Assembly (NCBI RefSeq): GCF_044762745.1
Contig: NZ_JBIWEX010000022.1
Location: 18,646 to 82,645, forward strand
Length of the DNA stretch: 64,000 bases
Direction: 5' to 3'
DNA from: Psychrobacillus sp044762745
GTDB lineage: Bacteria > Bacillota > Bacilli > Bacillales_A > Planococcaceae
Below, piece after piece: positions 17,235 to 27,197 of this stretch (positions are counted from its first letter, which is position 1; every line of letters starts with the position of its first letter). Both the position numbers and the translations under genes were made by a program. The notes beneath the pieces are model-generated. The model was given only the letters and a program-made list of their open reading frames with translations, did not search any database and was not told the DNA's origin.

Positions 17235-20200
17235 TTAATCCACTACAAAATATCTCGCATCTGGATGTGCAAATACAATAGCAGATACGGATGCTTCAGG
17301 TTCCATCATGAATTCTTCTGTTAACTCCACACCTATATCTTCTGGTTTGATAAGACCAAATAATTTTGCTTGGTCTTCAAGGTTAGGGCAAGCTGGATAG
17401 CCAAATGAAAAGCGCTGCCCTTGGTACTTAGCCGCAAATCGTTCGCGCATTGTAAAGTCGGTTGCGTCTGGGAAGCCCCATTGGTCTCGGATTTCTTGAT
17501 GAATGCGTTCTGCGAATCCTTCTGCTAATTCTAGTGCAGTTGCTTGCAAAGCATGGCTCTCTAGAAATTTCCCTTGCTCTTTTAGTTTGTTTGCAGCTGC
17601 ACGTACACCATGTCCTGCAGTAACGAGCATAAACGCGACGTAATCCATTTCGCCACTTTCGACCGATTTCAAGTAGTCGGCAAGACAAAGATAAGGTTCC
17701 ACCGATTGACGTGGAAATGTATAACGCTCTATTTCTGTTTTGGCATCATTCGGATCATAAATGATCACATCATCCCCATCTGATTGTGCAGGGAAAAACT
17801 GGTATAGTCCAGATGGTTTTAATATATCTGCTCCTAAAAACTCTGTCACAAGTTCGTGTAATTCTACCGCACGTTGATCTTCCTGTTCTAACAGTTTATC
17901 ACTATATCCCTTTAAACCTAAGTGATGACCGATTAGCGTTCGCATATTCACATACGGATATAGATGCGACACGGAATATTCCTTTAAAACATGTCTGCGC
18001 AAGTCTTTGGGTTGATATACTTGTACATCCTCTCGCACTGTCTTCACTGGTTTTGTTAAAACCGCTACTGCTTGTTTCGATGCTCTATTTGCTTCCGCTA
18101 CTTTTCGTTTTTCTTGTTGAATCGTTAGTTCTTCTAATAGTGTTGCCTTATCGTCTTTATTTTGTAAGCGATTTGCAAGCTCTAATCCTTGCATCGCATC
18201 TTTTGCGTATAGTACTGGTCCTTCATATTCTGCAGAGATTTTTGTTTCCGTGAAGCGTCTTGAAAGTGCTGCTCCACCTACGAGCATCGGTACATCTATA
18301 CCGGCTTCTTTAAAATCCTGTGCTGTTATGACCATTTGTTGAGCAGATTTAACGAGTAATCCGGAAAGTCCTACAATATCCGGTTTCTCTTTTCGAATTA
18401 CCTCTATTAATTCCGCTGGAGTGACTTTTATTCCTATATCTAATACTTTGTATCCATTATTACTTAGGATAATATCGACGAGGTTTTTGCCGATATCATG
18501 CACATCCCCTTTTACCGTTGCAAGAACGATTTTTCCTTTACCAGAGTCATCTGCATTTTTTTCCATGAATTGTTCCAAATAGGAAACGGATGCTTTCATC
18601 ACTCCTGCACTTTGCAGAACTTCCGCAACGATTAATTGATTATCATTGAAGAGACGCCCTACTTCAGACATCCCCTCCATAAGGGGCCCATTTATTACTT
18701 CGAGTGGTGAATCGTACATATTAAGTGCCTGTTCTAAATCCGGAATAAGTCCTTCCTTCGTTCCTTCAATAATATAATAGGCAAGACGTTCAGGTACTGT
18801 TTTCGGAATATCGGCTTCCGTTTTTTCTTTCTTTTTATCTCGATAAAAGTCAGTGAAATCTGCAAGTGTTTTGTCAGTAGTCGTAAATAATAATTCATTT
18901 GCCATCTCAATTTCCTGCTCTGGGATGGATGCATATCGCTCTAGTTTTTCCGTATTCACAATCGCGTAATCGAGACCTGCTTGCGTGCAGTGATATAGAT
19001 AAACTGCATTAAGCACTTCACGACCAACAGGTGGAAGACCGAATGATACATTACTTACTCCTAGGGTAGTCAGTGACCTTGGCATCTTTTCTTTTATTAA
19101 ACGGATTCCTTCAATCGTTTCGACTGCGGAGCCAATATATTGTTGATCTCCTGTTCCTACAGGGAATACAAGTGGGTCAAAAATAATATCTTCCGGTGCA
19201 AGTCCCCATTTGTTTACAAGTAAATTATACGACCTTTCTGCTATTTCTAGTTTGCGTTCACGTGTGACGGCCATTCCAACTTCATCTATTGTTCCAACTA
19301 CTACCGCTGCTCCGTATTTTTTGACGAGCGGCATAACGGCGTCAAACCGTTCCTCCCCATCTTCTAAGTTGATCGAGTTGATGATTGTTTTTCCTTGAGA
19401 ATACTTCAACGCTTCTTCAATAACCTTTTCATCCGTCGAATCAATAACGAGCGGCGCCTTTACTTTTTTCACGACTTCTTTCATAAAGTTTGTCATATCC
19501 GACAGCTCGTCACGGTCTGGATTTGCTAGACAAATATCAATTACATGAGCGCCACCTTTCACTTGGGCACGTGCAATTTCAGAGGCTTCTTCGAATTTTT
19601 CATCGATAATAAGTCGTTTAAACTTCCTTGAACCAATTACATTCGTCCGTTCACCAATTAACAATGGGCGCATCGATTCATCATATAGGAGTGGCTCGAT
19701 TCCAGAAACTACATGGCCATGACTAGCTTCCGCTCGTTTTCTTGGTGCGAGACCTTCCACTGCTTCTCGAACTGCTCGAATATGCGCAGGAGTCGTTCCA
19801 CAGCATCCACCGACTAAATTTAACCAGCCTTTTTCTGCAAAACCTTTTAACTTTTTGGACAATGAGTCCGGTGATTCATGATAATGACCTTCTTCATCTG
19901 GCAGTCCAGCATTGGGATAACAACTTACATACCCCTCCGAGAGCTCAGAAAGAGAGCGGATATGATCTGTCATAAATTCAGGTCCAGTTGCGCAATTCAG
20001 TCCAACAGAAAGCGGTTTTATATGTTCAATCGAAATATAGAATGCTTCAATGTTTTGCCCAGCTAAAGTAGTTCCCATTGGCTCAATTGTTCCGGAAATC
20101 ATAATAGGAAGTTCTTTTCCTGTTTCTGTGAATGCTTGTTTAATTCCTATCGTTGCTGCTTTAACGTTTAGCATATCTTGACTCGTTTCGAGTAATATCA

Positions 20201-20672
20201 GATCAGAGCCGCCTTCCACTAATGCTTTTGCTTGCACATAAAAGTCATTCGTTAATTCATCAAAAGTTATGCCGCCAGTAACAGATAGCGTTTTCGTCGT
20301 CGGTCCAATCGCCCCTGCTACAAAACGTGGCCAATCCGTAGTCGATAATTTTTCCGTGCATTTCTTTGCAAGTTGGGCTGCGCGAAAGTTAATATCGTAT
20401 GCTTGGTCACCGAGATCATACTCATTCAACACAACTGGTGTCCCACCAAATGTGTTCGTACAGATAATATCTGCGCCAGCTTCTAAATATTCCAGATGAA
20501 TTTGCTCAATGACACCAGGATTTACAATATTCAAATACTCATTGCATCCATCGTATTGCTCCCCACCGAAATCCTCTGCCGAAAGGTTTGCATTTTGTAT
20601 CATCGTGCCCATCGCACCGTCAATAATAAGAATTCTTACCTCTAGTTGCTGCTCAATTGGATGTTTGGACAT
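17235..20672 (-). CDS. metH: Cobalamin-dependent methionine synthase MetH
   Basis: MetH moves the methyl group of 5-methyltetrahydrofolate to homocysteine through cobalamin. All four modules are present in the 1145 residues: homocysteine-binding barrel (about 1-310, zinc Cys in 'GLNCATG' and 'GGCCGTTP'), pterin-binding domain (about 335-600), B12-binding domain with the base-off motif 'DVHDIGKN' (about residue 736) and 'GLSGLLV', and the AdoMet-dependent reactivation domain (about 890-1145, 'TAGHGVRAA'). The start overlaps the end of yitJ by 20 nt in another frame, so translation is probably coupled. The S-box riboswitch upstream of yitJ should control both. Confidence 0.97.
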   Translation of the reverse strand: MSKHPIEQQLEVRILIIDGAMGTMIQNANLSAEDFGGEQYDGCNEYLNIVNPGVIEQIHLEYLEAGADIICTNTFGGTPVVLNEYDLGDQAYDINFRAAQLAKKCTEKLSTTDWPRFVAGAIGPTTKTLSVTGGITFDELTNDFYVQAKALVEGGSDLILLETSQDMLNVKAATIGIKQAFTETGKELPIMISGTIEPMGTTLAGQNIEAFYISIEHIKPLSVGLNCATGPEFMTDHIRSLSELSEGYVSCYPNAGLPDEEGHYHESPDSLSKKLKGFAEKGWLNLVGGCCGTTPAHIRAVREAVEGLAPRKRAEASHGHVVSGIEPLLYDESMRPLLIGERTNVIGSRKFKRLIIDEKFEEASEIARAQVKGGAHVIDICLANPDRDELSDMTNFMKEVVKKVKAPLVIDSTDEKVIEEALKYSQGKTIINSINLEDGEERFDAVMPLVKKYGAAVVVGTIDEVGMAVTRERKLEIAERSYNLLVNKWGLAPEDIIFDPLVFPVGTGDQQYIGSAVETIEGIRLIKEKMPRSLTTLGVSNVSFGLPPVGREVLNAVYLYHCTQAGLDYAIVNTEKLERYASIPEQEIEMANELLFTTTDKTLADFTDFYRDKKKEKTEADIPKTVPERLAYYIIEGTKEGLIPDLEQALNMYDSPLEVINGPLMEGMSEVGRLFNDNQLIVAEVLQSAGVMKASVSYLEQFMEKNADDSGKGKIVLATVKGDVHDIGKNLVDIILSNNGYKVLDIGIKVTPAELIEVIRKEKPDIVGLSGLLVKSAQQMVITAQDFKEAGIDVPMLVGGAALSRRFTETKISAEYEGPVLYAKDAMQGLELANRLQNKDDKATLLEELTIQQEKRKVAEANRASKQAVAVLTKPVKTVREDVQVYQPKDLRRHVLKEYSVSHLYPYVNMRTLIGHHLGLKGYSDKLLEQEDQRAVELHELVTEFLGADILKPSGLYQFFPAQSDGDDVIIYDPNDAKTEIERYTFPRQSVEPYLCLADYLKSVESGEMDYVAFMLVTAGHGVRAAANKLKEQGKFLESHALQATALELAEGFAERIHQEIRDQWGFPDATDFTMRERFAAKYQGQRFSFGYPACPNLEDQAKLFGLIKPEDIGVELTEEFMMEPEASVSAIVFAHPDARYFVVD

Positions 20673-22512
20673 AGCTGTTCTCTCTCACTTTCTTTCCGTC
20701 AATTTCTTTAATATGATTAATTAGTTCAAGTGACATGTCATATCTGAAAAACGGTGTAATAATGTAAATACCATGAAATAATTCCGCTGCTGTATCGATT
20801 AATTCTTTGGAAATTTGGATTCCTTCTGCAGTGGCACGCTCTCTATCTTCACCACATGCTCGCATCCTTTCCAGCACTTCTTCGGATAATTTGATACCAG
20901 GCACTTCATTGTGTAAGAACTCGGAGTTTCGAATATTTGTAAGCGGCATAATACCGATAAAAATAGGAGTCGCTAAATGTTTTGTCGCTTCATAAATTTC
21001 TTGAATCTTTTCTTTTGTATACACAGGTTGCGTGATGAAATAATCTGCTCCACACTCGATTTTCTTCTCTAATCTTTTTACTGCGCGGTCTAATACTCGA
21101 ACGTTTGGATTAAAAGCCGCCGCCACAGAGAAGTTTGCTTTTTTTCGAAGTGATTTCCCCGAGAAGGAAATACCTTCATTTAACTGCTTTATTAATTGGA
21201 TTAATTCCAAACTTGAAACATCATAAACGCTTGTGGCCCCCGGAAAGTCCCCTACTTTTGTTGGATCTCCTGTTACCGCCAAAATGTCATGAATACCGAG
21301 TGCATCCAACCCCATTAAATGGGATTGCAGACCGATAAGATTGCGATCTCGGCAAGTAATATGTGCAAGTGGTCGAATATTGTTTTGCAGCTTTAACATC
21401 GACCCCATCGCCATATTGCTTATGCGAGGGGAAGCAAGTGAATTATCCGCCATTGTTACGGCATCTACACCAGCATCGTAAAGCTTATTAGCACCTTCCA
21501 TAAAAGTTGTCGTATCTAGATGACGTGGAGTGTCTAGTTCTACAATAATCGTCCGTTCCTTTTGTGCTTTTTCATGAAGCGGTTCGTTAATATTCGGCTC
21601 TGCCTCGCGAATGATAATCTGCTTTCTAGGGGCAACGACTTTCTTAGTTAATGGTGGTAAATGACCAATTCTTTTTTTGGTTGCTTCGATATGCTTAGGA
21701 GTCGTTCCGCAGCATCCACCGATCAATCGAACCCCTTCTTCACGTAAGTTTAGCGCCGCACGACCGAAATAATCAGCCTCCGATTCGTACACAATACGTC
21801 CATCTTCCATGTCCAACAAACTGGCATTGGGGAATGCAGAAAGGAATGCACTTTTCGGAAGCGTGACCCCTTCGAGCGCTTGTATCGTATGGAAAGGGCC
21901 TAGACGACAATTGACTCCAACGACGTCTGCTCCTATTGCGTCCAGCTGTTGTAGTGCATCGTTTAATGATAGCCCGTTTTGCAATATACCCGGCTCATGC
22001 ATCGATACTTGCGCGATGATCGGTGTATTCGTCCGTTTTCGTAAATGTGTCACAGTCGCAGCTAACTCTTCGAAATCATAATACGTTTCAAGTAATAGTC
22101 CATCTGGATTTCCAGTAAGCAAATGATTTACTTGGCTGTCGACCATTTGAATAATTTCCTCTAAAGTTGCATCGCTTTTTCGAATCCCTCGAATTCCACC
22201 TATTGTTCCAAGTACAAATTGTCCGCCTGGTGCGGCAGCTCGTTTCGCGATTTGAATTGCCGCTTCATTTATTTCTTTTACACGATTCTCCAGTCCATAT
22301 CTTGCTAGTTTAATCGCATTCGCACCGTATGTATTTGTTTGAATAATATCTGCACCAGCGGCAATATAGTCCTGGTGGATTTTTTCGATAATTTCTGGTC
22401 TTTCGATGTTTAATTCTTCATTGCAATAATCAATTCCGTTTGAATAGAGGAGCGTTCCCATCGCCCCATCCGCTGTTAACATATTCGTTTTCAACTTATC
22501 TAACAAACTCAT
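20653..22512 (-). CDS. yitJ: Bifunctional homocysteine S-methyltransferase/5,10-methylenetetrahydrofolate reductase YitJ
   Basis: The N-terminal half (about 1-290) is a zinc-dependent homocysteine methyltransferase domain (ADGAMGT, 'VNCRLGP', 'GGCCGTTP'); the C-terminal half (about 325-615) is the FAD-linked methylenetetrahydrofolate reductase barrel ('DRNLIGLQSHLMGL', 'YFITQPVY'). It should make the 5-methyltetrahydrofolate used by MetH, encoded directly downstream. I choose ATG 22512; an in-frame GTG at 22518 sits too close to the GAGAGG site. The gene is preceded by a SAM riboswitch, so methionine/SAM sufficiency should shut it off. Confidence 0.95.
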   Translation of the reverse strand: MSLLDKLKTNMLTADGAMGTLLYSNGIDYCNEELNIERPEIIEKIHQDYIAAGADIIQTNTYGANAIKLARYGLENRVKEINEAAIQIAKRAAAPGGQFVLGTIGGIRGIRKSDATLEEIIQMVDSQVNHLLTGNPDGLLLETYYDFEELAATVTHLRKRTNTPIIAQVSMHEPGILQNGLSLNDALQQLDAIGADVVGVNCRLGPFHTIQALEGVTLPKSAFLSAFPNASLLDMEDGRIVYESEADYFGRAALNLREEGVRLIGGCCGTTPKHIEATKKRIGHLPPLTKKVVAPRKQIIIREAEPNINEPLHEKAQKERTIIVELDTPRHLDTTTFMEGANKLYDAGVDAVTMADNSLASPRISNMAMGSMLKLQNNIRPLAHITCRDRNLIGLQSHLMGLDALGIHDILAVTGDPTKVGDFPGATSVYDVSSLELIQLIKQLNEGISFSGKSLRKKANFSVAAAFNPNVRVLDRAVKRLEKKIECGADYFITQPVYTKEKIQEIYEATKHLATPIFIGIMPLTNIRNSEFLHNEVPGIKLSEEVLERMRACGEDRERATAEGIQISKELIDTAAELFHGIYIITPFFRYDMSLELINHIKEIDGKKVRENSYVQTSN

Positions 22513-22568
22513 TTGCACTCATCCTCTCTATCTAATCAAATTCGCCTTGGCGCATAAAACAGTGCGTC

Positions 22569-22613
22569 CAGATTCTGCATCGAACTTGTTCGATGAACTC
22601 CTTACAAAATCTG
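22569..22613 (-). other. Hairpin in the yitJ 5' leader, downstream of the riboswitch terminator
   Basis: CAGATT...AATCTG arms enclose a second perfect inverted repeat CATCGAAC/GTTCGATG. The structure sits between the riboswitch terminator and the yitJ start. No T run follows it; an mRNA stability role is possible but unproven. Confidence 0.45.
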
Positions 22614-22639
22614 TGACATCCGCCCCGACTAAATAAAAA

Positions 22640-22800
22640 ATAAAAAAGCCCACTTTAAAAAGAAGGCTTTACGAGTTTACAAAATTCGTCCCTTCTCATC
22701 TTTCAGACTATTAACCGTCTGCTGGATTTAGCACCTAACCTATTCGGCAGGTTGCTGAAGCTTCAAAGGGCCAGTCCCTCAGCTTCTCTTGATAAGAATT
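22640..22800 (-). promoter_or_regulatory. SAM-I (S-box) riboswitch with terminator
   Basis: On the minus strand the S-box hallmarks appear in order: CTTATCAAGAGAAGC, GAGGGACTGGCCC, GAAGCTTCAGCAACC, GGTGCTAAATCCAGCAG and a closing GATGAGAAG (aptamer 22691-22797). A terminator follows at 22644-22670 (AAAGCC...GGGCTTT plus six T). Binding of S-adenosylmethionine should favour the terminator and reduce yitJ-metH transcription. Confidence 0.96.
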
Positions 22801-22900
22801 TAATATTCAGTTTTTATATAGTAGTTTTATCGTACCTTTAATAAGGTGAAGCGTCAAGTAATGATTTGAATTTTCTTAATTTTGTTATGGCGATTACAGT

Positions 22901-23016
22901 ATTATCCGATTAATGGTACTGATTATCCGATTATCCTAGTCGGTTATCCGATTTCTCCCATTCATTATCCGATTATCAGCATCTATTATCCTATTCTGCT
23001 GGTTCATTATCCGATT
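22901..23016. repeat. Intergenic array B: ATTATCCGATT at exact 21-bp period
   Basis: ATTATCCGATT or a one-base variant begins at 22901, 22922, 22943, 22964, 22985 and 23006, always exactly 21 bp apart, with unrelated 10-bp spacers. Partial copies sit 8 bp after the second and fourth units. The last unit touches the stop codon of the NERD gene. Confidence 0.9.
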
Positions 23017-23978
23017 CAACTTTTTTCATCCCAAATCCACTTATAAATTGTGTTACTTTTAGATGTGCCCTCTCTAACAAGTCCCATCGAATTTAAAATA
23101 CGTGAGGCGGATTGAAAAGAGTCCAACTGCAAAAAATATCGACACTGCCGATTATTAATGCTCTCTCCAATTAGCACAAACCACTCTCGAATTGCTTTCT
23201 CATGGGCGTGCCGATCCACATGACCACAGTTCAAACAGTTCCATCCGTTTTTCCGCTTCACCATCACAAGCTTATCGCACTTTTCACAAAGCACACCTGT
23301 CAACAAATCACGTGGGTCTATACTCCATCTCTTGCACATTGGATAAGGAATGTACGACCGATGGCTTGCTACGATTTCCTTCGCAAGATTATGCATTTGG
23401 TGCACATCCATATAAACTTTGGCCCTTGGAATATTTCGTAAAAATACTGGAATCGTTTGTGGGAAAATTATTGGAAATTTATGCGGAGAATTCACTACGA
23501 TTGTTTTAGGATTACTTAATACAATCACCCCATAAATAGGAAGCTCCACACCAATGGAACGAAACCAGTCACTCAACAAATACTTGTTTCGTTCAATTTG
23601 GACCTCAGGACTCTCAAATGCATCCATTTTCCCATCGTCTAACTCTCGAACTAATTGGAGTGGATTATCCTTAAACGACAAGCTCCCTCCGATATTTTTA
23701 CTTTCTAAAATAACCGCGAAATACTGCGTCAAACAAATCGTGTCCATCTGAAATTTCCCCCGGGACTCTAAACTTACATCGTGTAGCACTACATACTCAA
23801 AAGGAAATGAATATTTCTGAAACACATCATCCACCCTTACCTCACCATTAACTCCCGCTCTCGCAGCTTGCACCTTGGAATGGATCAACTCTTTCATAGC
23901 GTGCATATCTGGCAACCTCCTATCCAGAAACTGTAAGCCTACCAAGTTATACTCATATGAACGTGTTTTAACGATCAA
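23016..23978 (-). CDS. NERD-domain protein with zinc ribbon
   Basis: The 320-residue protein has a nuclease-related (NERD) domain at about residues 35-165, with Asp in 'FQMDTICLT' and E-x-K in 'VILESKNIGG', the pattern of the PD-(D/E)xK-like fold. A zinc ribbon follows: 'CEKCDKLV' and 'CLNCGHVD' near residues 237-262. DNA or RNA processing is the usual suggestion for NERD proteins, but no function is shown. It stands alone. Its stop codon abuts array B. Confidence 0.8.
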   Translation of the reverse strand: MIVKTRSYEYNLVGLQFLDRRLPDMHAMKELIHSKVQAARAGVNGEVRVDDVFQKYSFPFEYVVLHDVSLESRGKFQMDTICLTQYFAVILESKNIGGSLSFKDNPLQLVRELDDGKMDAFESPEVQIERNKYLLSDWFRSIGVELPIYGVIVLSNPKTIVVNSPHKFPIIFPQTIPVFLRNIPRAKVYMDVHQMHNLAKEIVASHRSYIPYPMCKRWSIDPRDLLTGVLCEKCDKLVMVKRKNGWNCLNCGHVDRHAHEKAIREWFVLIGESINNRQCRYFLQLDSFQSASRILNSMGLVREGTSKSNTIYKWIWDEKS

Positions 23979-24059
23979 TAAACCACCCCCATCCGCATCG
24001 TATCACATTCTCAAAAATTGTAAATTCCATCAAAACACGAACAATTTCATTTTGCCAAT

Positions 24060-24094
24060 AAAAAAAGGACCAAAATTAAATTTTGGTCCCACAT
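24060..24094 (-). terminator. Terminator after hemY
   Basis: The perfect stem GGACCAAAATT/AATTTTGGTCC is followed by seven T on the minus strand. Confidence 0.92.
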
Positions 24095-24106
24095 TCTTAT
24101 CTAAAA

Positions 24107-25492
24107 TTAATTTCTTGCAGCAATTAACTCCGCAGTTTCTTTTCCATTTTTAATACAAGCACCTATGCCGACTCCAAAATACGAACAACCGGCTAGTACC
24201 ATATTAGGCATCTCAACCGCCATTTTCTCCGTCAAAGATTGAACTGCTTGCCCATGCTTCAAGTGGTAGTTTGGCATTAAATCATTCCATTTAGTTACTT
24301 CAACAATTTGAGGCTTTCCAGTTAATTTCAAACTCTTTTCGATATCTTGCAACGCAACTTGAACTAACTCTTCTTCACTCATATGTTTCATTTCATCATA
24401 TGCAGGATTGGTGCTCTTATAAAACATACGAACAAGCAACTTGCTGTTTTTAGAGGTATGCTTCCATTTACGGCTCGTCCACGTACACGCATTGCATTTC
24501 ACATCGCTATTTTCGGAAACGATAAAGCCTGTACCTTCAGCAGGAAGCTGTTCATCCGGAATGTCAAAGCCAAGATATATACTAATGAGGGATGAGTTTT
24601 TTAGCTTATTGAAGTCAGCATCCAATTCCTCGTTTTGCAATAAACTTTGTGCAACATTATGTGGAGTCGTTAACACAACGTAATTTGCTGAAATCGATTC
24701 GTGATTGGAAAAGGAAACTTCATACGTGTCACCGTTTTTCGCTACTTTCGTTGTATGAACCTCTTTTAATATTGTCGCATCTTGAAGTTCTTCTTCCAGA
24801 CGATCAATTAATGCAGATAGTCCATTTTTAAAAGAAATGAATTTTTTATTTGCGGCCGCTTGAAACTTTTCTTTATTTGCTTCTAAGCCTTTAATAATGC
24901 TACCGTATTCATCTTTGTAGTCGACTAAATAAGGTAATGTAGAAGCCAGTGTAAGCTTATCCAGGTCCCCTGAATATACACCTGACAACACGGGAGCAAT
25001 TTGTTTATCCACTAACTCTTTCCCTAAGAAGTATGTAAGAAAGGATCCGATTGAGCTATCTTTCGTAAAGTTTTCATTTGGCAACTCAAAATCTTTCAGT
25101 GCTAGCTCTTTACCTTCATCCGAAACTAATGTGCTACTTTCTAATGATTCCTCACTTGTCGGTATACCGAATACTGTATCAACGGGAATAGCATGCAATT
25201 CGTTATTCGTGTAAATATAGGAAATACCTGTAGCATTATATACAAGCTCGTCTTGTAAATTTAACTCTTCTACTATAGGCATAACCCCTGCATTACGAGC
25301 AACAATCGAGTCTGCTCCCGTCTCCATAATAAATTCTTCATTCTTTACCGAGCGGATTTTCCCTCCTAAGTAATTATTCGATTCCACTAAAACTAACTCA
25401 ATATCTAATGCTTTTTCTTTTTTTAGTTTTTGCAAATAATGCATCGTCGAAAGTCCAGTAATTCCTCCGCCTATGACAACTACCTTTTTCAA
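24107..25492 (-). CDS. hemY: Coproporphyrinogen III/protoporphyrinogen oxidase HemY
   Basis: HemY (CgoX) is the oxygen-dependent FAD enzyme that oxidises coproporphyrinogen III in the Gram-positive haem pathway. The 461-residue protein has the FAD motif VVIGGGITGLS at its N terminus, 'GGKIRSV' and 'METGADSI' (GG doublet and ribityl contacts), and the C-terminal 'LAGCSYFGVGIGACIKNG' FAD motif. The best start is the TTG at 25492, which has AAGGAG 8 nt upstream; the GTG at 25525 lacks a site. It is away from hemE and hemH, unlike in B. subtilis. Confidence 0.92.
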   Translation of the reverse strand: MKKVVVIGGGITGLSTMHYLQKLKKEKALDIELVLVESNNYLGGKIRSVKNEEFIMETGADSIVARNAGVMPIVEELNLQDELVYNATGISYIYTNNELHAIPVDTVFGIPTSEESLESSTLVSDEGKELALKDFELPNENFTKDSSIGSFLTYFLGKELVDKQIAPVLSGVYSGDLDKLTLASTLPYLVDYKDEYGSIIKGLEANKEKFQAAANKKFISFKNGLSALIDRLEEELQDATILKEVHTTKVAKNGDTYEVSFSNHESISANYVVLTTPHNVAQSLLQNEELDADFNKLKNSSLISIYLGFDIPDEQLPAEGTGFIVSENSDVKCNACTWTSRKWKHTSKNSKLLVRMFYKSTNPAYDEMKHMSEEELVQVALQDIEKSLKLTGKPQIVEVTKWNDLMPNYHLKHGQAVQSLTEKMAVEMPNMVLAGCSYFGVGIGACIKNGKETAELIAARN

Positions 25493-25639
25493 AATACTCA
25501 CTCCTTGTCTTAAATCCGGTGTCACTAACTCCTTCTAGTATAATTGTTTTTTAAAATATCTGGTATGACTTAACTCACTATTCCCCCCTTGTTCAATTGG
25601 ATATCTTTAATAGTTTACAGTTTCGTCAAATTTGAACAT

Positions 25640-25686
25640 ACAAAAGATCTTTTATTAGCTACAATCACTAACAAAAGATCCTTTGC
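25640..25686 (-). terminator. Terminator of the kyn operon
   Basis: AAAGGATCTTTTGTTAG pairs with CTAATAAAAGATCTTT directly after kynB, with a short T run on the minus strand. Confidence 0.8.
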
Positions 25687-25690
25687 TTTC

Positions 25691-26317
25691 TCATATCGCC
25701 CGAACAACCGCTCGAACTGGACTACCATCTGCTCCTTGAATCTTTAGGGGCAGGGCAATCAATTCATAATTACCTGGTGATATATCTTGTAACAATAAGT
25801 TCTCTAAAATATAGACGCCATGTCGATAAAGTGCATGATGAGCAGGTAATTCTTTATCTTCTAGAGCATCGACAGAAGGATGGTCGACTCCGATCAAAAA
25901 TATCCCTTTTTCCTGCAAAAAAGCACCTATATTTTCTTTTAACACAGGAACTTCTGTAGGGAACTGTTCTATACTTACAGTTTTAGCAGTTTTCAAAAGT
26001 AATCGTTCCACACCATCTAGTTCAAATCCCTGAAGCTCTTCTCTTCCAATTGACTGTAGTCCTGTCACATCCACTACTTTAGCCCGACCAATATAAATAT
26101 TAACGTCGAGCTGATCAATTGTCGGAGCATTATTATCAAAGTGGAACGGCGCATCGGCATGCGTGCCAGTATGCACACTTGTTGTGAATCGACCGATATT
26201 AACGGAACCAGTCTGGTCTTTTGAAAATGCTAGTTCAAATTGAAACGGGGTATCATCTGGCCAAGTCCCGATTTTATTCGAAAAAGGTTGTGAAATATCA
26301 ATCCATTGTTTATTCAT
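25691..26317 (-). CDS. kynB: Kynurenine formamidase KynB
   Basis: KynB is a metal-dependent cyclase-like hydrolase that removes the formyl group of N-formylkynurenine. The 208-residue protein carries the metal signature 'HTGTHADAPFHF' (about residues 49-60), 'GVDHPSVD' (about 149) and His in 'LPAHHALY'. It is the last gene of kynUAB, 12 nt after kynA, with a GGGGG site. Together the three genes take tryptophan to anthranilate. Confidence 0.95.
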   Translation of the reverse strand: MNKQWIDISQPFSNKIGTWPDDTPFQFELAFSKDQTGSVNIGRFTTSVHTGTHADAPFHFDNNAPTIDQLDVNIYIGRAKVVDVTGLQSIGREELQGFELDGVERLLLKTAKTVSIEQFPTEVPVLKENIGAFLQEKGIFLIGVDHPSVDALEDKELPAHHALYRHGVYILENLLLQDISPGNYELIALPLKIQGADGSPVRAVVRAI

Positions 26318-26329
26318 TGGTAGCCCCCA

Positions 26330-27184
26330 TTATAAACTCGTTCTCAAATCCCACAGTTCTGGAAAAAATCGATGATCTAGCACTTTACGTAAATAATTCA
26401 CACCGGATGAACCACCTGTTCCAGCTTTAAATCCAATAATTCGTTCCACTGTTTTCATATGGCGGAAGCGCCACTGTTGTAGCCAATCTTCCACATCCAC
26501 GAGCTTTTCTGCTAATTGATACAAATTCCAGTACTTTTCCACATTTCGATATACTTCTTTCCATGCATTAGCAACTGACTCATCTCCACGATATGTTACG
26601 GAATAATCCCGCTTCACCATAGCTGGGTTTAGTAGAAATCCTGCTTTTGCTAATGCCTGGATCGATACATCGTAAATGCTTGGTGCATTATACGCTTTTT
26701 CTAGCTGCTCGTACAATTCAGAATCTTGTTCATAGATTTTAAGAATATGCTTTGTTTTGTAGCCTAGAGCAAACTCAATCTGCCTATACTGGAAGGATTG
26801 AAATCCAGATGCTTTCCCTAACTTATCGCGAAACTCTAAATACTCAGCAGGAGTTAATGTCGAAAGTACATCCCAAGCTTGAATGATTTGTGTTTGGATC
26901 TTCGTAACACGTGCGAGCATCTTAAAAGCAGCTTGCATTTTATCTTCTTGAATTGCTTGAATAGCACTGGTTAATTCATGCAATATTAGCTTCATCCAAA
27001 GCTCGCTTACTTGATGAATGATAATAAATAGCATTTCGTCATGGTGACCAGATAACCTTTTTTGACTTGATAAAATGTCACCTAGCTGCAAATAATCACT
27101 GTACGTCATATCAGCGCCAAAATCTGTATGAATTCCTTTTTCACTTTTCAAATTATCATGCAGCTTCGAAATATCCTCCGACAT
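26330..27184 (-). CDS. kynA: Tryptophan 2,3-dioxygenase KynA
   Basis: KynA is the haem enzyme that opens the indole ring of tryptophan, giving N-formylkynurenine. The 284-residue sequence shows 'YSDYLQLGDILS' and 'DEMLFIIIHQVSELWMKL' (substrate-pocket His at about 55), 'SGFQSFQYRQIE' (Arg contact with the carboxylate) and the haem-ligand His in 'FRHMKTVERIIG', followed by 'KAGTGGSSGVNYL'. All key residues are present. It lies between kynU and kynB with gaps under 15 nt. Confidence 0.97.
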   Translation of the reverse strand: MSEDISKLHDNLKSEKGIHTDFGADMTYSDYLQLGDILSSQKRLSGHHDEMLFIIIHQVSELWMKLILHELTSAIQAIQEDKMQAAFKMLARVTKIQTQIIQAWDVLSTLTPAEYLEFRDKLGKASGFQSFQYRQIEFALGYKTKHILKIYEQDSELYEQLEKAYNAPSIYDVSIQALAKAGFLLNPAMVKRDYSVTYRGDESVANAWKEVYRNVEKYWNLYQLAEKLVDVEDWLQQWRFRHMKTVERIIGFKAGTGGSSGVNYLRKVLDHRFFPELWDLRTSL

Positions 27185-27197
27185 GGAACCCCTCCTT

